From Silurus meridionalis (Eukaryota > Chordata > Actinopteri > Siluriformes > Siluridae), in the NCBI RefSeq assembly GCF_014805685.1, contig NC_060884.1:12302356-12366355 (forward strand): 64,000 nucleotides of DNA, read 5' to 3'. Position numbers and translations under genes: made by a program. The notes beneath the pieces are model-generated. The model did no database searches, was not told the DNA's origin, and was given only the letters and a program-made list of their open reading frames with translations. Each line of letters opens with the position of its first letter. The first letter of the stretch is position 1. Below, piece by piece: positions 33,303-46,767 of this stretch.

Positions 33303-33308
33303 AATAAA
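33303..33308 (+). terminator. candidate poly(A) signal of the receptor gene
   Basis: AATAAA about 760 bases after the receptor stop, with a second AATAAA some 15 bases on. No GT-rich element was confirmed. Confidence 0.35.
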
Positions 33309-33329
33309 CATAAATTAATAATAAAAATT

Positions 33330-34280
33330 GTGCAGGAGTTCTTACACACATTCCAAGAATCTTTGTGTTCCCAAATGCCCTCGCACACTTCTAAAATCTA
33401 TACAAAAAATTTCCACTAAGTAAAAAAAGGATTTAAACGCACTCACTAACAACATAAATAAGAACATGTGTATGATAATTTGTTAGAATTTTTAATTAGC
33501 TAATCAAGTGGCAGCATAATCAAACACCAGAATGAGCAAAGTCTAATTGATTTGGCATAGTAAGCAATGCCAAATGGGCTATTATTTCCATCCTAATATT
33601 TAAAAAATGTATAATGCCCTGGGATTTTTTTTACACACAACTGTGTCTTGAGGTTACACAGAATGAAGGAAGAAATCTAGTTAGGGGTGGTAAGGCATTG
33701 TTGCTGAGAGAAGTCAGAGGAGAATGGGCAGACTGGTTTTAGGTGACAGCAATGCTACAGCAACTCAGTAACCACTCTTTTCTTTTTTTGCTAATCATGA
33801 ACAAAATGTATGTATTTATTTGTGTCTGTATTTGTGTCTGATACAGGATTCTAGCAGCTCAACAGTCCTGGGGCTTCTTTGTTTTGTTTTTCCTTTTATG
33901 AAGCGGCAAATGTTTTTAATTGCTTAAAGGTCTGGACTGCAGACAACCAGACCTGAATTCTTGTATGTTGAAGCCATGCTGTTTTAGTAAATGTAGTATG
34001 CAATTTATATTGTCTTGTTGAAATAGTCTTCCTAAAGGAAAGGAATGTATGGGAGAAGTAATTGCTCTAACACTTAGCATTGATGGTGTTTTTTCCAGTT
34101 GTGAAATCTGCACATTCATTCAGTAATGAAGAATGATTAATTAGGAACATTATTCTAAAATTGTTCCACAGTTTGTAGATTGTAGATTTTTAGATTTTCA
34201 CTTACTTTTCCAGGCTTTTGTTACCCCCAACCCAAGTTTTTTAAAACTTGATTTTTTTAAATGTATTACTCTCTTTTCCT
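33330..34280. other. intergenic, nothing recognised
   Basis: AT-rich sequence without a convincing frame or repeat. Confidence 0.4.
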
Positions 34281-34318
34281 TTTGTTTGTTTGTTTGTTTG
34301 TTTGTTTGTTTGTTTGTT

Positions 34319-34410
<92 letters not shown>

Positions 34411-34411
34411 T
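34281..34411. repeat. compound (TTTG)n(TTTC)n microsatellite
   Basis: About ten TTTG units followed by about 23 TTTC units, without interruption. The Lys/Glu-rich frame on the other strand is an artefact of the repeat. Confidence 0.97.
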
Positions 34412-36497
34412 ATTAAATGGTACACTACCTTGTTTGCACATTTGATGTGTTTTCTATGTTCTATTGTAAATGTATACATTTAAAATATGGGTTTGTGGGA
34501 TTTGCAAATCACTGCATTCTTTTATTATTTACATTTTCCCCAATTTTTTTAGAATTGCAGTTGTAAGACTGAGAGGGATTGAAAGAAATACAGAGAGCAT
34601 GGAAGTAAGAAGCTATGCAATAATTGCTTATATTGCTTATTTATTTCTTAGCTCTCAATTATTAGTTAGCATTTCTTTACATACATGTGATCAAATGTAC
34701 ATATTTTGCACTTCGGGTCTGTAACTTTGATGTACACTCAGGTGTAATCTGACATTTTTAGCAATACTTCTGAATTTATGCTACTTTTTTTTTTTATCCT
34801 ATTTTTTTGGTCCCTAGTGAGATCAACCTCTTATTAACCTTTTCCTTCCTTCATTATATTTTTATTGCTACATATAACTGTGCTGTTTAATAGAATATGT
34901 AACCTAGCAAGCATAATGTGTATCTGCAAGATATAACTTGATATTTTTTTTTTATTCAGAAGAATCAATTATTCAAAATGACACAAAAAAGATAATGGTT
35001 TTAAAAGTGAAGTAAATCGAACATTAATTAATGTGCACCACTCTGCTATAGATCAGTCAACACACAATTACATTAATGCTCCATAACAGATCTATAAATG
35101 TCTTGTGCCAAAATGCATTCATTCAACTGAAGCATTCTAAAAAAAAAATGCACCTTTCATCTCAGCTAAAAATTGACTACTTGGCTTTTATGTTTTATCC
35201 CACACCAGGCTGAATGATCAGAAAAGCTTTAATGTTGTGTGGACAGCTTTCACACTGGCTCTCAGTGACTCTGTTGATTACAAAATCAATTGCCAATGGG
35301 TTTAATCACTATTCCAAGAAAACAGACCTGCTGGGGCTTATTTATCTGTGCAGAGTGTGAAAGTGGTGTGCAAAAAAAGAGAGCGGAAGTAGGCTAGAAA
35401 ATCGAACTAGTCATTATTCCTATCCACGAGTGTTCATTTGAGACTTTGGGCACGTGTTTTTGTAGATGAACACACTTTCAAGATTTTGGTTTAACTGTTA
35501 AAAATGCAGGTCATGTCATTTGATGGCCATGTGAAAATTACATATAGAGCTCAGACAATTGTGTTAATAGAATGCATGCTGTTTTGCCTCTAACATTGCC
35601 AATTAGTAACGTAACAGTGGCTGAGGGAGGAAATGAAAAATAAATTTACTCTTTTAATTATATAAGCTTAGTGCAAGCTCATGCATGTGCATGTGTTCTA
35701 CCAGTTAGTATTATTAGCAGGAGCCAGAGAGTGCTTTGATTCACATCACGCTGTACCACCATGTGAGAGTTTTTCATTAGCATGCATTAACAGCATTCTC
35801 TATTTGCAAGAGGGGTGTGAACCCAGACCATTTGTTTGGCTTCAACATGATTTTACAGATAAAAATATGTTGTATAGTTCAAGTTGCTCTTCAAACAAAA
35901 GAAATTTATTTTCAGATATGGCCATTTGCATTTACATTTTGACCAGCCTCTACCAAAGCCGTGCTATTTCACTAAAGCGCATTTATGTGCTACAAAACCA
36001 TCTTTTACCAATAGTGTTTGTTAGTTTTAAAAAAAAAAGAGCCAGCTCCAGAAAAAAATATGGCTGATAGAAAAGGTGTCATACTTTTCTGTCACTGAAT
36101 TAAAAACTGAAATAAATGGAAAACAACATTATTTAATATTACTATATATACAGGAACAACATATCTACAGGAACCTCTATGAAAAAGCTTCCAAAGCTCC
36201 TCACAGTCTAATAATCATAAAAAAAACATATTGTTATTTAACAAAGAAAACTAAGAAGACATCAAATTAGCATGCTTAGAAGGACTTGAGTGTCAGCGCT
36301 ATGTATAGGCAGAAGTGCATAAGAGGGTAATCGTTTTGGCAGACGACAAGCAGAAAGTTTTTTGCCTTATTAATTTCAAGAGAGAGAAAATGTGTAAATA
36401 GCAACAGTGATAGAAAAAAAATAATCATTGATATTTCACAATTTGTGTAACCACAAATGGTTCTGAATCATTGTAAAAGTGTTGTAGTACAGTAAGT
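34412..36497. other. intergenic, nothing recognised
   Basis: About 2.1 kb of AT-rich sequence. A 128-codon plus-strand frame at 35681-36067 has no recognisable motif, no splice context and ordinary intergenic composition, so I do not call it a gene. Confidence 0.4.
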
Positions 36498-36694
<197 letters not shown>

Positions 36695-36933
36695 TGTGTT
36701 TTATGAGCCTAATAACAATCCAGAGATCTTTCTCCTTTATAAGGAAGACAGTGGTGACAAAATCTCCATTTATTTCTTGCACTCTGACAAAGTACATTGA
36801 TTTTGTTCTACATGTAAAGGACAAATAGTTGCCATCATTTTGTCTGTCTGTCTGTTCTTCCTCTATCCCTGTTTGGAGTGACAGAGGACATTGCAGCATC
36901 TTTGCAAGGATTAAAAGTTTAAATAAATAAATA

Positions 36934-36962
36934 AATAGATAGATAGATAGATAGATAGATGA

Positions 36963-37020
<58 letters not shown>
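36934..37020. repeat. (TAGA)n microsatellite
   Basis: TAGA repeats directly after a short ATAA run, with one variant unit at 36961. It abuts the dispersed repeat starting at 37021. Confidence 0.97.
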
Positions 37021-37021
<1 letters not shown>

Positions 37022-37540
37022 CAACTTTATTGTCATTGCATAGTACAGGTACACAGCAACGAAATGCAGTTTGACATCTACCAGAAGAAGCATATGTACA
37101 GTGAATAAATATAAGGCAGTAACAGTGCAGAGATGTGTGGACATCACTAAGAAGTACAGGAATGGTTCTTAAGGCTATGGCATTGAAGAATAATTAGCTA
37201 GTCGAATAAACAGTCTACTATATACAAATATATATATATATATATATATACACAAGTTATATACACAAATGAATGAAATGTTGAGCAGAATATACAGTAA
37301 TGATATAAAAATACATAGATAAAAATAGTGCAGATGTAATGAGTAATAGAAAAGTATGTAATATGTACATGTATAGTACAGAGGTTATATACAGTCTTTT
37401 GTTTGTGTTTGTTTTGTAGTGATTAGCGGTGTAGTGTAGAGTTCAGTAGTGTGATGGTGGATGGAAAAAAGCTGTGAGAATAATGAGAATATGATTCATA
37501 TTCTCATATGAAATGAGAATAAGTCTACATAAAAATAAAG
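37021..37540. repeat. dispersed retroelement-like repeat
   Basis: Begins AACTTTATTGTCATTGCATA and continues with AGCAACGAAATGCAGTTTG, a block I recall as very common in fish genomes. No protein is encoded. The 3' border is uncertain. The (TAGA)n array next to it may be its tail. Confidence 0.5.
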
Positions 37541-37744
37541 CTACATATGTAAATTACAGTTTTTCTCAGTCGCTTTGGAGCATTTCTCATATCAGAAATG
37601 AAATTCTCAAAAATCAAAAGAAGATTCCAGAGACATAGACACATTTCAGATGAAATTAGAGCCGCTATTGTGGACCATGTTGTCAGTCATGGCCAATGGT
37701 TAATGGCTGAGGCATTGTCGGAGGGTACAGCCAAATATTGGGAG

Positions 37745-38150
37745 ATCAACTCGAATCAAATTAAATCAAATAAAATTTTATTTGTTATATACACATACAT
37801 ACAGAGTACGACATGCAGTGAAATGCTTTTTAAGACTGTCCAGCATTGAAAAAAATAGAATTAAGGATAAAAATAAAACAAACAAAAAATGTAGATAAAT
37901 AAAAAGTATAAACTATATAAAATATATGAAAATATATGTATATATATATATGAATGAGTTTAAATGAAAGTGATTTCGTGATTGTCCTTAAAGTGTCCAT
38001 GTGCAGTATGGTGTGATATAAAGTGGCACTGTGCTGTGCAAGTCGAGTTAAAGTGTCATAGTGCAAACAAAGTTGTACAGAAATAAGTGACGATGGAGAG
38101 GTCTTCAATAATTCAAAAACTGTCTTCAATAATTCAAACATTTCGTAGAA
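37745..38150 (+). repeat. dispersed repeat inserted in the IS630-like transposase
   Basis: Starts AATCAAATTAAATCAAATAA and contains CATACATACAGAGTACGACA. The same repeat, in the opposite orientation, hosts the hAT MITE at 52430-53090. It separates the first two transposase pieces. The right border is approximate. Confidence 0.6.
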
Positions 38151-38357
38151 AGAACAGGTACGTAATCCACCAGTGTGGACTGTGCTGTTATAGTTTGTAT
38201 ATACATTCTGTAATACATCTAAGTATAAATGTATTGCATTAGTGGATTTCTTCCACACAGGACTGCAGGATTACCTTATAGGGGTGGCAGAGGACCCCTT
38301 TTTACACCCCAACAAGAGGAGGCTATTTGCACCATGGTCCGAGCAAACAATGCTCTG

Positions 38358-38489
38358 ATCTGTTTCTATGAATTAAATATTTTGCTTGATGGCTACATCT
38401 GGTGGAAATTTTGTCTCAATAGCCCACTTAGAAATCCCCTTACTGATAAAATGCTGATGTGTCAAATACTTATTTTCCCCGCTGTACAT
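38358..38489 (+). mobile_element. terminal fragment of another Tc1-like element
   Basis: A 130-base piece ending TCAAATACTTATTTTCCCCG followed by CTGTA, which looks like the right terminal repeat of a fish Tc1 family. It interrupts the IS630-like transposase after RANNAL. Confidence 0.5.
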
Positions 38490-39181
38490 TTGCTATAGCT
38501 GTAGGAAAAAAAACATGCAATATGTGTACATTTAATATAACTGTGAAATCTTGTGAAATGTTGTAGCATATAATTGGAATTTGAGTCAAGTGAACCACCT
38601 TACAACTTTATATATGTGGATGAGGCTGGCTTCAATCTGAGCAAAAGCAGAACATGTAGTCGAAATGTCATCGGCCACAAAGCTACTGTTCATTTGCCAG
38701 GCTAGCGGGGAGGAAATATCACTATGTGTGCTGTTATGTCAGAGCAGGGTGTGCTATCTCATATTCCCCTTTTAGGCCCATACAACACACAGCATCTCCT
38801 CACTTTCTTAGAGACCCTCTATAGGGCTTTCATCCCTGATGATGAGAGGGTTCATCCATTTCGAGATGATTTGCCAAAGTATGTGATACTTTGTGATAAT
38901 GTGAGTTTCCATCACTCAAACACCACCAGGCAATGGTTTCTGACCCATAACAGGATGCTGATGCAATTTCTCCCACCCTATTCCCCATTCCTCAACCCAA
39001 TTGAGGAGTTCTATTCAGCATGGTGGTGGAAGGTCTATGAGTGCCAGACACTTCATTAGATGACCCTAATGGCTGCCATGGATGCAGCATGTGAGTTTTC
39101 CACGCTGTATTGCAAGTGATGATATCTGTTGTGATGTGGATGAAAATCTGTGGCCCGACAGACTGGGAAGTCAGAGGGTAT

Positions 39182-39252
39182 AGGCTATATATATATCTAT
39201 ATATCTATATATCTATCTATCTATCTATATCTATATATATATATGGTATATA
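39182..39252. repeat. (TA)n/(TATC)n low-complexity tract
   Basis: Irregular TATATC and TA units immediately 5' of the L2 fragment. Confidence 0.9.
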
Positions 39253-39265
39253 TATTGGATTCGAC

Positions 39266-39932
39266 CATTTCTGTCCACACAGGCTGCCCAGGTGCTTGTT
39301 CAGTCTCTTGCGATTTCAAGACTTGACTACTGCAACTCTCTGCTGGCAGGTCTTCCCCTAAACGCTATCTGTCCACTGCAAATGATCCAAAACACAGCTG
39401 CACAGCTTGTGTTCAATCTGCCCAACTTCTCCCACACCACCCCACTGCTACGCTCCCTTCACTGGCTTTCAGTAGCTGCACGTATCAGATTCAAAACACT
39501 GATGCTTGCCTACAAGGCCAAAAATGGACCAGCACCATCTTACCTCAGTGACCTCATCACATCTCGCACTGCACCACGCTGTCTAAGATCCTCCAGCACT
39601 GCTCGACTGGTACCACCTTCTCTCAGAATGAGAGGTAAGTACACTTCAAGGCTCTTCTCTGTTCTGACACCAAGGTGGTGGAATGAACTTCCCCTAGATG
39701 TCCGTACAGCGGAGTCCCTGACTATCTTCAAGTGACGACTGAAGACCTACCTCTTCCTGAAACACTTACATTTGCACATTCCAAGTTTGTAAAATTCTAG
39801 GGTTATATTTATATTAAGTTTGTAATCTGGCGTACCAGTGTAGATTTATTCATTACTAGAGATTTAAAGCACTTTTGTACGTCGCTCTGGATAAGGGCGT
39901 CTGCTAAATGGCGCAAATGTAAATGTAAATGT
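39266..39932 (+). mobile_element. L2-like LINE, 5'-truncated 3' end
   Basis: The plus-strand frame 39292-39735 encodes the C-terminus of an L2/CR1-type RT protein (SLAISRLDYCNSLLAGLP, TTPLLRSLHWLSVAARIRFK, RWWNELPLDVRTAESL). It is followed by the 3' end GTCGCTCTGGATAAGGGCGT, CTGCTAAATGGC and a short (AAATGT)n tail, typical of L2-type 3' ends. It is inserted within the IS630-like element, downstream of its transposase. Confidence 0.85.
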
Positions 39933-40520
39933 ATAGACAGTTCGCACTGTATAGTGCGGCATGCACAGTTCTGCCTAAGAAGTGTTTCCTATGTTTACCT
40001 TTTTGAATTTTAATCTTTGTCTTTTATTTTCTATCACAATGACTTTATATTGTATTTTTTTGTCAGTCCACTAGTAAAGAACAAAAAAAATGTGAATCCT
40101 GTCTGGTCTCTTACAGTCAATATCCAACATACAGTAATGTGTAAATTTGTGCTGTTGAAATTCATAGATGCCATTTAGAAGACATTCAGCCTTGTGCATT
40201 TTCAATACTTGTAATCCAAAACATAGTTTACATCAGGAAATACTAAAATAAAGATTGTCATATTGAAAAAATTCATAAACATTTTGACTATCTTGTTTGT
40301 AAACAATGATAAGGAGACTTGTTTTTCTAATGGCAATGATATGTTCATTGACACAAATACTTACTTCTGAGAGAACAACTAAGGATTTAGAGCAAAACAG
40401 GCTTTTGCAAGAAATCCAATGTATTGTGCTGTTTGTACACATTGTTTTGAGAGTGCACTTACTGATTTGCAAGTCTTAAGGATGATTCGAGAAATGCTCC
40501 AAAGCAACTGAGAAATACTG

Positions 40521-40989
40521 TAAATAGTTGGATTTCTACCATTTATGGCAAACACCTTCTCCTACAGACACAAAATGTGACACTAATGGTGAACCCATCA
40601 GTTTAACGCTGTTAGAAACATGCCAGCTGCACAATAATGCTGCAAATCTCCTGCACTATTAAATCCCAGTTGTACGTTAGTGGATTCAGATGTGCTGATT
40701 TTTTAAGTCATTTGAAGTGCACGTGTTCAGGGAACCAACTGGATATAAATTGTGCTTTGTGACATTGGATTACAAGAATCTATTATGTTATCATTAGCAT
40801 AGACTTATTGAAATAGACAGCTGAAGACTGAAAAATAGCAGGTGATTTTTTTGATGAGCCTGTGCCCATGACAACCTTAGATTTCTGTTCTTGGCTGTCA
40901 GTAGTTGAGCCTTATGTCATCCTCTGTTGTTGTAGCTCATCCACCTAAATCTCGTATTGCATTAAAGGTGCAGGTTATTTGTTGGTACC
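40521..40989. other. intergenic, nothing recognised
   Basis: Starts at the TA target duplication of the IS630-like element. No supported feature. Confidence 0.4.
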
Positions 40990-41768
40990 AACAACAATGA
41001 AGACTACAGAAGGGGGCAGAACTTTCTCTCACAAAGCCTTGTAGTTATGGAACAGCCTTCCAATTAGTGTTCGAGACTCAAACAAAGTATCGGTGTTCAG
41101 GTTGAGGCTGAATACGTATTTATTTAATCTAGCAATTTGTCTTCCTTAGGTCTTAGATCACATTGTATAGTGTCCTTAAACAGTTAAACAATGATTAACA
41201 TGCAGTGACAAGAGTCCTTTCTTCTCTTTGAATCTCCTGGTTTATCCTGACTTCCTACATCTGGATGGAGTCCTTCTCAATTGAGACCACTTTGTGCAGC
41301 TGGGGATGGTTTCACACCTACAGCCTAAAGATTCATGATGCCACTGAGCACCCCAAAAACGTTGAGGACTTATTTGGACTGTAATTAATATCAACAGTCT
41401 AGTAAAATGCCTTAGGACCATAGGTTAGATGAATAGTTCCGCATTTACCCACCTATTACTACCCACCTCAAAAATGGGACTGCAATCAATGGACATTTGT
41501 TGCCATCCATATGAGGATGGGTTCCCTTTCGAGTCTGGTTTCTCTTAAGGTTTCTTCCTCATACCATCTCACAAAGTTCCTTACCACTGTCACCACTGGC
41601 TTGCTCATCAAGGATAAACAATTATAAGGAACTAACTTATATGCAATAACCTTACACATTATTTTACATAACTTTATTACCACTTTATCTGTGTAAAGCT
41701 GCTTTGAGACAACGTCCATTGTAAAAAAAAAATGCCATACAAAAATAAAATTGAACTGAATTGAATCC
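40990..41768 (+). repeat. long copy of the dispersed repeat with (GAATT)n-like tail
   Basis: Contains TTGTAGTTATGGAACAGCCT near its left end, GAGGATGGGTTCCCTTTCGA, and the 3' end AAGCTGCTTTGAGACAACGT, closing with TTGAACTGAATTGAAT. It is the longest of the related copies (18259, 19265, 25605 reversed). Probably a non-LTR retroelement 3' region; no protein seen. Confidence 0.6.
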
Positions 41769-42554
41769 ACCTCTGGGTTTGATGTGTTGTGCATGCTGAG
41801 AGACTATAAAGCTCCCACTGTTGTAGAGAGATTTCAACTAATTTGTCCATTTTTATGGCCTCTCTTATCAAAGTTTTCCCCCTACACATCTGTCACACAA
41901 TTTTTATTTTGTTTTTCTGAACTTTACTGTTTAAACCTTAGAGTTGGCTGTGTGTGCAAATCCCAAGAGATCAGTTTATGAAATAATTAAGCCAGCCCAT
42001 CTGTAGCCATAGCACAATCAAAGAGATCACACCTTTTCTTTATTCTGTTTGATATGAATATCACATGAAGTTCTTAACCTGCTTTTGCTTTGTGCTGCTG
42101 TGGTATGATTGGCTGATTGGCTGATGTTATATAACATATTTTTTTCCATATAGTATCCAAGTAGAGATGTGTCTCTTGTATATACATTAAGCAACACACA
42201 GTAAAGATCTAGAAAGTGTACAGTAATTGTAATTGTGAGCTCTCAAATGAATATGATAAAGTAAACATTTGTTACTAACTTAAAACTAAGTTTGTAACAT
42301 TTATTTAGTGCCCATATGTGGAGCCTAACATGAAGCACTATGATATGGACGATGGTAGTAAATTGGATATGCTTTTAAAAATAGAATCTTCTTGCAACAT
42401 TGGAATAGGTGTGTTATTATATAATTTATTTATTTCGCTGTTTCCTAAAGTCTTAAAACCATTTCATTTGCTGAAATACACAATAGATTCGGGTTTGGGG
42501 TCAGGTAATGAAAAAAATGCATTGCTCAAAGATAGGAGAATGTGTGGAGAGATT

Positions 42555-42557
<3 letters not shown>
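41769..42557. other. intergenic, nothing recognised
   Basis: No convincing frame; the plus-strand frame at 42318 runs into the (TA)n repeat and is not supported. Confidence 0.4.

Positions 42558-42619
<62 letters not shown>
42558..42619. repeat. (TA)n microsatellite
   Basis: Uninterrupted TA run. Confidence 0.97.
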
Positions 42620-42622
<3 letters not shown>

Positions 42623-43732
42623 ACAAGCTCCAGCTTTTTTCCCATCAAAAGCACACACTGATTATGTGAAATAAAGAATAGTGAATCAACCTTAGCCTCA
42701 AATTCTTTTAAGGACTGAGAACACAAAATTGACCTAGATTAGAGAATAAATGTATAGTGAGTAAGTAGGCCAATGGACCAAGCTGTTAGCTTAAAACCAG
42801 TTCTTTTCAGGGTGAAAAATCAATTACTCGGCAAAGCACAGATGGGCTTAAGTTAAACAAAGTATCACCAATACAAGGTCTGAGAACAAGAAAGGTTACA
42901 AGACACAGTTGTACAGTAGAAATGTATGCAAAATACATTACAAACAAAAAAGAATGTTTAGAACAATCATTTATTTCAGTTTTTCAAGATTTGGATGCAT
43001 GAGCACAAATTTTTATACAATTAAAAAGTATAAATGTTTAATTTTGAGTTGTGTAGAGCTGTTTTAAATTTTTAGTTATAGCTTGAGTGTTTGAAATCAG
43101 AATCAAGATCTACCTGCAAAGAGTTCTTGTTTATGACACTATAGACATATGACACTATGCCTATTAACAATACATACCATAATAATAGGTGACAGCAAAA
43201 GACATAAACCAAAATTTTACTGGAGAAATCATGTGTCAATCTGATCTGTATTCTGATATATGTTATATATTACATTTGATTATTTACGTCCACTTTATTC
43301 TCTGAAAATATAAAAACTGATGAAAACTTATAGTAAAACAGATTTTTCTTCTAATTTATACAGTGGTGACTGGTAAAAAAAGCATTTATACATTCCTACT
43401 GTACTTAGGTACTTTTATAAGTATTGTTTTTTATCGTAATATTTTCAGTTTGGACAGCTTTACTAAGCATAACTGTAATGTTAATATTTATTTAAGTGCA
43501 TTTCAGGAAAAACTAAACATGCTGTCCCTTCTAATACGTTGTGCAAATCATTACAAACTCACAAACCTTAAGGACCATGTTGGGAAGAAATAATGCTGAA
43601 AGCAGAATACAGCAGAATACAAAAACTACTGAAGTGCCTTGAATTAAAACAATTTTGCTTACTAATGTGAAAACCATAGGGCCATTGTTTTTTATTTAAT
43701 AGTCTAATTTTTAAATACCTCCCTTCCCATAT
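42620..43732. other. intergenic, nothing recognised
   Basis: AT-rich, no supported feature. Confidence 0.4.
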
Positions 43733-43735
43733 ACA

Positions 43736-43819
<84 letters not shown>
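43733..43819. repeat. (AC)n microsatellite
   Basis: Nearly pure AC run with one AT variant unit near its start. Confidence 0.97.
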
Positions 43820-43824
<5 letters not shown>

Positions 43825-45636
43825 CACAATGAACCCAGTGACTCTGATGCGTGAAGACAGTTAAAAGATACAGCGCCAGAATTACATTTGCTGGAAATAA
43901 ACCAGTGTTTCTTAATTTCTTTTTCCAATAAGACAAAAAAGTCTTACATTTTTTAAATAGAGATGAGGGTGATGAGGGTGAATGTGATTACAAATGTAAT
44001 TTGCACAAATGTGTTAGACACTAATTTGTGTTTCATTCAGGTGAGTGAGTCTGAAAGAGGTAGAAATGCTAACTGCTTCAATTTCATGCTCTGAGGAGAC
44101 TTCCATTAAAGCTATTTCAGAGGGCAGCTGATTACAGGTAATTCATGTGAACACAATGTGAAGTAACTGATTAAAATAGGTTTGTATAACTCACTGAGTT
44201 TCTGTGCTATGTTTGATTAGATAATCTGTCAAGAACGAAAGGATCTTGATTTAACCTTCCTGATGGTACGGCACATATATGAGGCTTACATAAGCCTTAG
44301 ATGTTACAGTGACATATCTTGTGTAGATATTGGCACTGATTTATAAGAAAGGTGTTCGAAGTATGTTTGACACAAGACAAAGTAGGGAGCTTGCCATCCA
44401 GACAGTCAAGGATACTGTCATGTAAACAAATAGACTTAATTGACAGAAACAGAACAGACCTGATAGCATGCATACAGTAGAAGTGTTCAGATTTTCTGGT
44501 TACGTTGTGAAGAAGCATAAAGAGAAAAAGTGAACTGACATATTTTTACAATGTGCAGTACAGAATTCCAAATATAATAAGTCTTTAGAATTTATGTAAA
44601 AATTGCTGGGAGGATTTGCAGTGTATAGTGTAACATACTATCTCCTGTGCATAAGACAATAAACAAAAAATTAACTACTTAAATTCTAAATTGTTCATAT
44701 TTGTATGCAGCAATTTATTTACCTTTTTAAATAAAAATAAATATATATAAAAAATGTTTTATATACAAAAGTTTTGACACCCTCTAAGAAATACTGAGGC
44801 TCATACTGTATATGTTTATGTAAGGTTTCATTATTGTGTATGTAAATGCATCATTATATTAATCAAATTTTTAATTTTCATTTATTAACCAATTCCCATG
44901 CTAATGTTTAAAATTTTAATATATGTCAAATGTATAGTCAATATACATATTAGTTTATTTCCCACCCAGATATATATTTTTTTTCTTCATCAAACCAATT
45001 ATGGACACTGTGTCCTTTTGATTATATAATGTTCTTTTTTAGAGGCATCTGATTTATTTTTCAAACCCTGCCTAGTATCCTGTGCTATTATCCTCATCAG
45101 CCCCACTTACCTAAAGGTAATAAGTATATTACATAACTATTTCCCCATAATATCTTGGAAATAATGACACTGTCTGCCCATGTGAGTGTACACGCAATTA
45201 CCATTGTCTGTTGTTGTTAAGTGGATAAACAGACATTGTGTGAATAGTTTTATTAGCACATCCGTGTGTCATAGTTAATGTAATTTAACAAGTAATATAC
45301 TATGTAAGAAAGGTCAGTGTTGAAGTCTTGATAAAAAACAAAACACTTTTTAATAAAGTAAGTTGGTTCATTTTCAAAGAAAAGAAGAAAAAATAAGTTT
45401 TCAGTATTTGCCTTATGAGCATTGAAGACATTGGTATTAAAACATAGTGATAAATAATTTATGATTATGGATTTTCCTATTTCATTTTTCTTGCTTTTTG
45501 TCCTGAAATAATTTTGTAACTTTTGTAATTTATGTCTTGTGTTTTCCTTATGTCCTTTATGTCAGAGATTGTTGGGAGGATTGTAACAGATCATTTCCTG
45601 TACATAAGATAAACTTCTTATTCATAATGCGCATAT
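43820..45636. other. intergenic, nothing recognised
   Basis: About 1.8 kb of AT-rich DNA with no gene, RNA or clear repeat family. Confidence 0.4.
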
Positions 45637-45637
45637 T

Positions 45638-45745
45638 TGATTTGGCACATGTTTTTACGCTGGATGCCCTTCCTAACGCAACCCTCCCTATTTATCCGGG
45701 CTTGGGACCGGCACTAAGGCTTATGCAACCTTAATGGCTGGGTTA
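45638..45745 (-). mobile_element. isolated 5' end of an RTE-type LINE
   Basis: The stretch from TTTGATTTGGCACATGTTTT to CCTTAATGGCTGGGTTAA matches the region at 58490-58600, which is the 5' end of RTE copy 3. Only the 5' leader is present. Confidence 0.7.
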
Positions 45746-46484
45746 ATAAGATAACAAACTTGAATTTTAGAAATCTTGAATTAAATGCTTGTTTAATAGA
45801 ATGCATTAGCATTCTATAGAAACAGCTCAATCACAATGGAATTGTGTTGTGCCTTTTTCGACTTCCTAATTTAAATATTAAAATCTTAGGCTTTGTTCTA
45901 CTTTCTTTTTATTATTCAGCATCTCCTCATAAATATGAGCATCAGAAGTGTTTTTATTATAAAATTAGGCAGTTTCGGATATTTTGTGCTGAAATATCAG
46001 AAACTAAGCAACTAAGTTGAAAAAGTAGGTGACATATGCCACACTTGACTTATAAAAAACACATTTCAGAAAGGAATGCAAATGTTTAAATTGATCACAT
46101 TTTATGCTTACATTTCATTAGCAATATAAATGTTACACCACTATTGTAGATGCCAGTCCTGTTTATAACTGCTTCATTACTGACAGTTGGTTACAAAGTC
46201 CTATGGGAGGAATAATGTCCAATAAACATTGAGAATTAATTCTATTCAAAGCACACCTGTCCACAATCTATTCACTCCCAGAGACACACGGCTTCCAGGC
46301 ATGGCTGAAAATGACATGTTAAAAGCCTATTGTCCAATTAGCATTAATATTTTGTCCTTTTACAGCAGTGTAATTGAATTTTGCATAAACACCCAGATGA
46401 TGAAAAACCTTGCTATCATAGACAGAGAGTGTCTAGATTTTTCTGCAGGCTAGGCTGTCCGCCAAAAACAGTTTAATCAAAATG
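45746..46484. other. intergenic, nothing recognised
   Basis: No supported feature before the (TA)n region. Confidence 0.4.

Positions 46485-46767
<283 letters not shown>

Larger units (their letters stand above)
37557..40520 (+). mobile_element. IS630/Tc1-like DNA transposon with DDE transposase, broken by insertions
   Basis: Terminal inverted repeats: the left end starts CAGTTTTTCTCAGTCGCTTT, and the right end (40488-40520) is its near-complement (GAAATGCTCCAAAGCAACTG, ending CTG). TA flanks both ends (37555-37556, 40521-40522). Transposase pieces on the plus strand: helix-turn-helix part at 37598-37740 (HISDEIRAAIVDHVVSHGQW), second DNA-binding part at 38262-38357 (YRGGRGPLFTPQQEEAICTM), catalytic part at 38587-39110 with YVDEAGFNLSKSR (first Asp), LCDNVSFHHSN (second Asp) and SPFLNPIEEFYSAWWWKVYE (Glu), and a frameshifted C-terminus at 39112-39178 (DICCDVDENLWPD). 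Stops follow VHLPG and TLH. It is dead but recognisable. It may belong to the group called TcMar-ISRm11 in repeat libraries; that is inference. Confidence 0.88.

Noticed and set aside
34198..34479. Lys/Glu-rich minus-strand frame
   Set aside because: Translation of the (TTTC)n/(TTTG)n microsatellite.
35681..36067. 128-codon plus-strand frame
   Set aside because: No recognisable domain, no splice or promoter context, AT-rich intergenic composition; chance frame.
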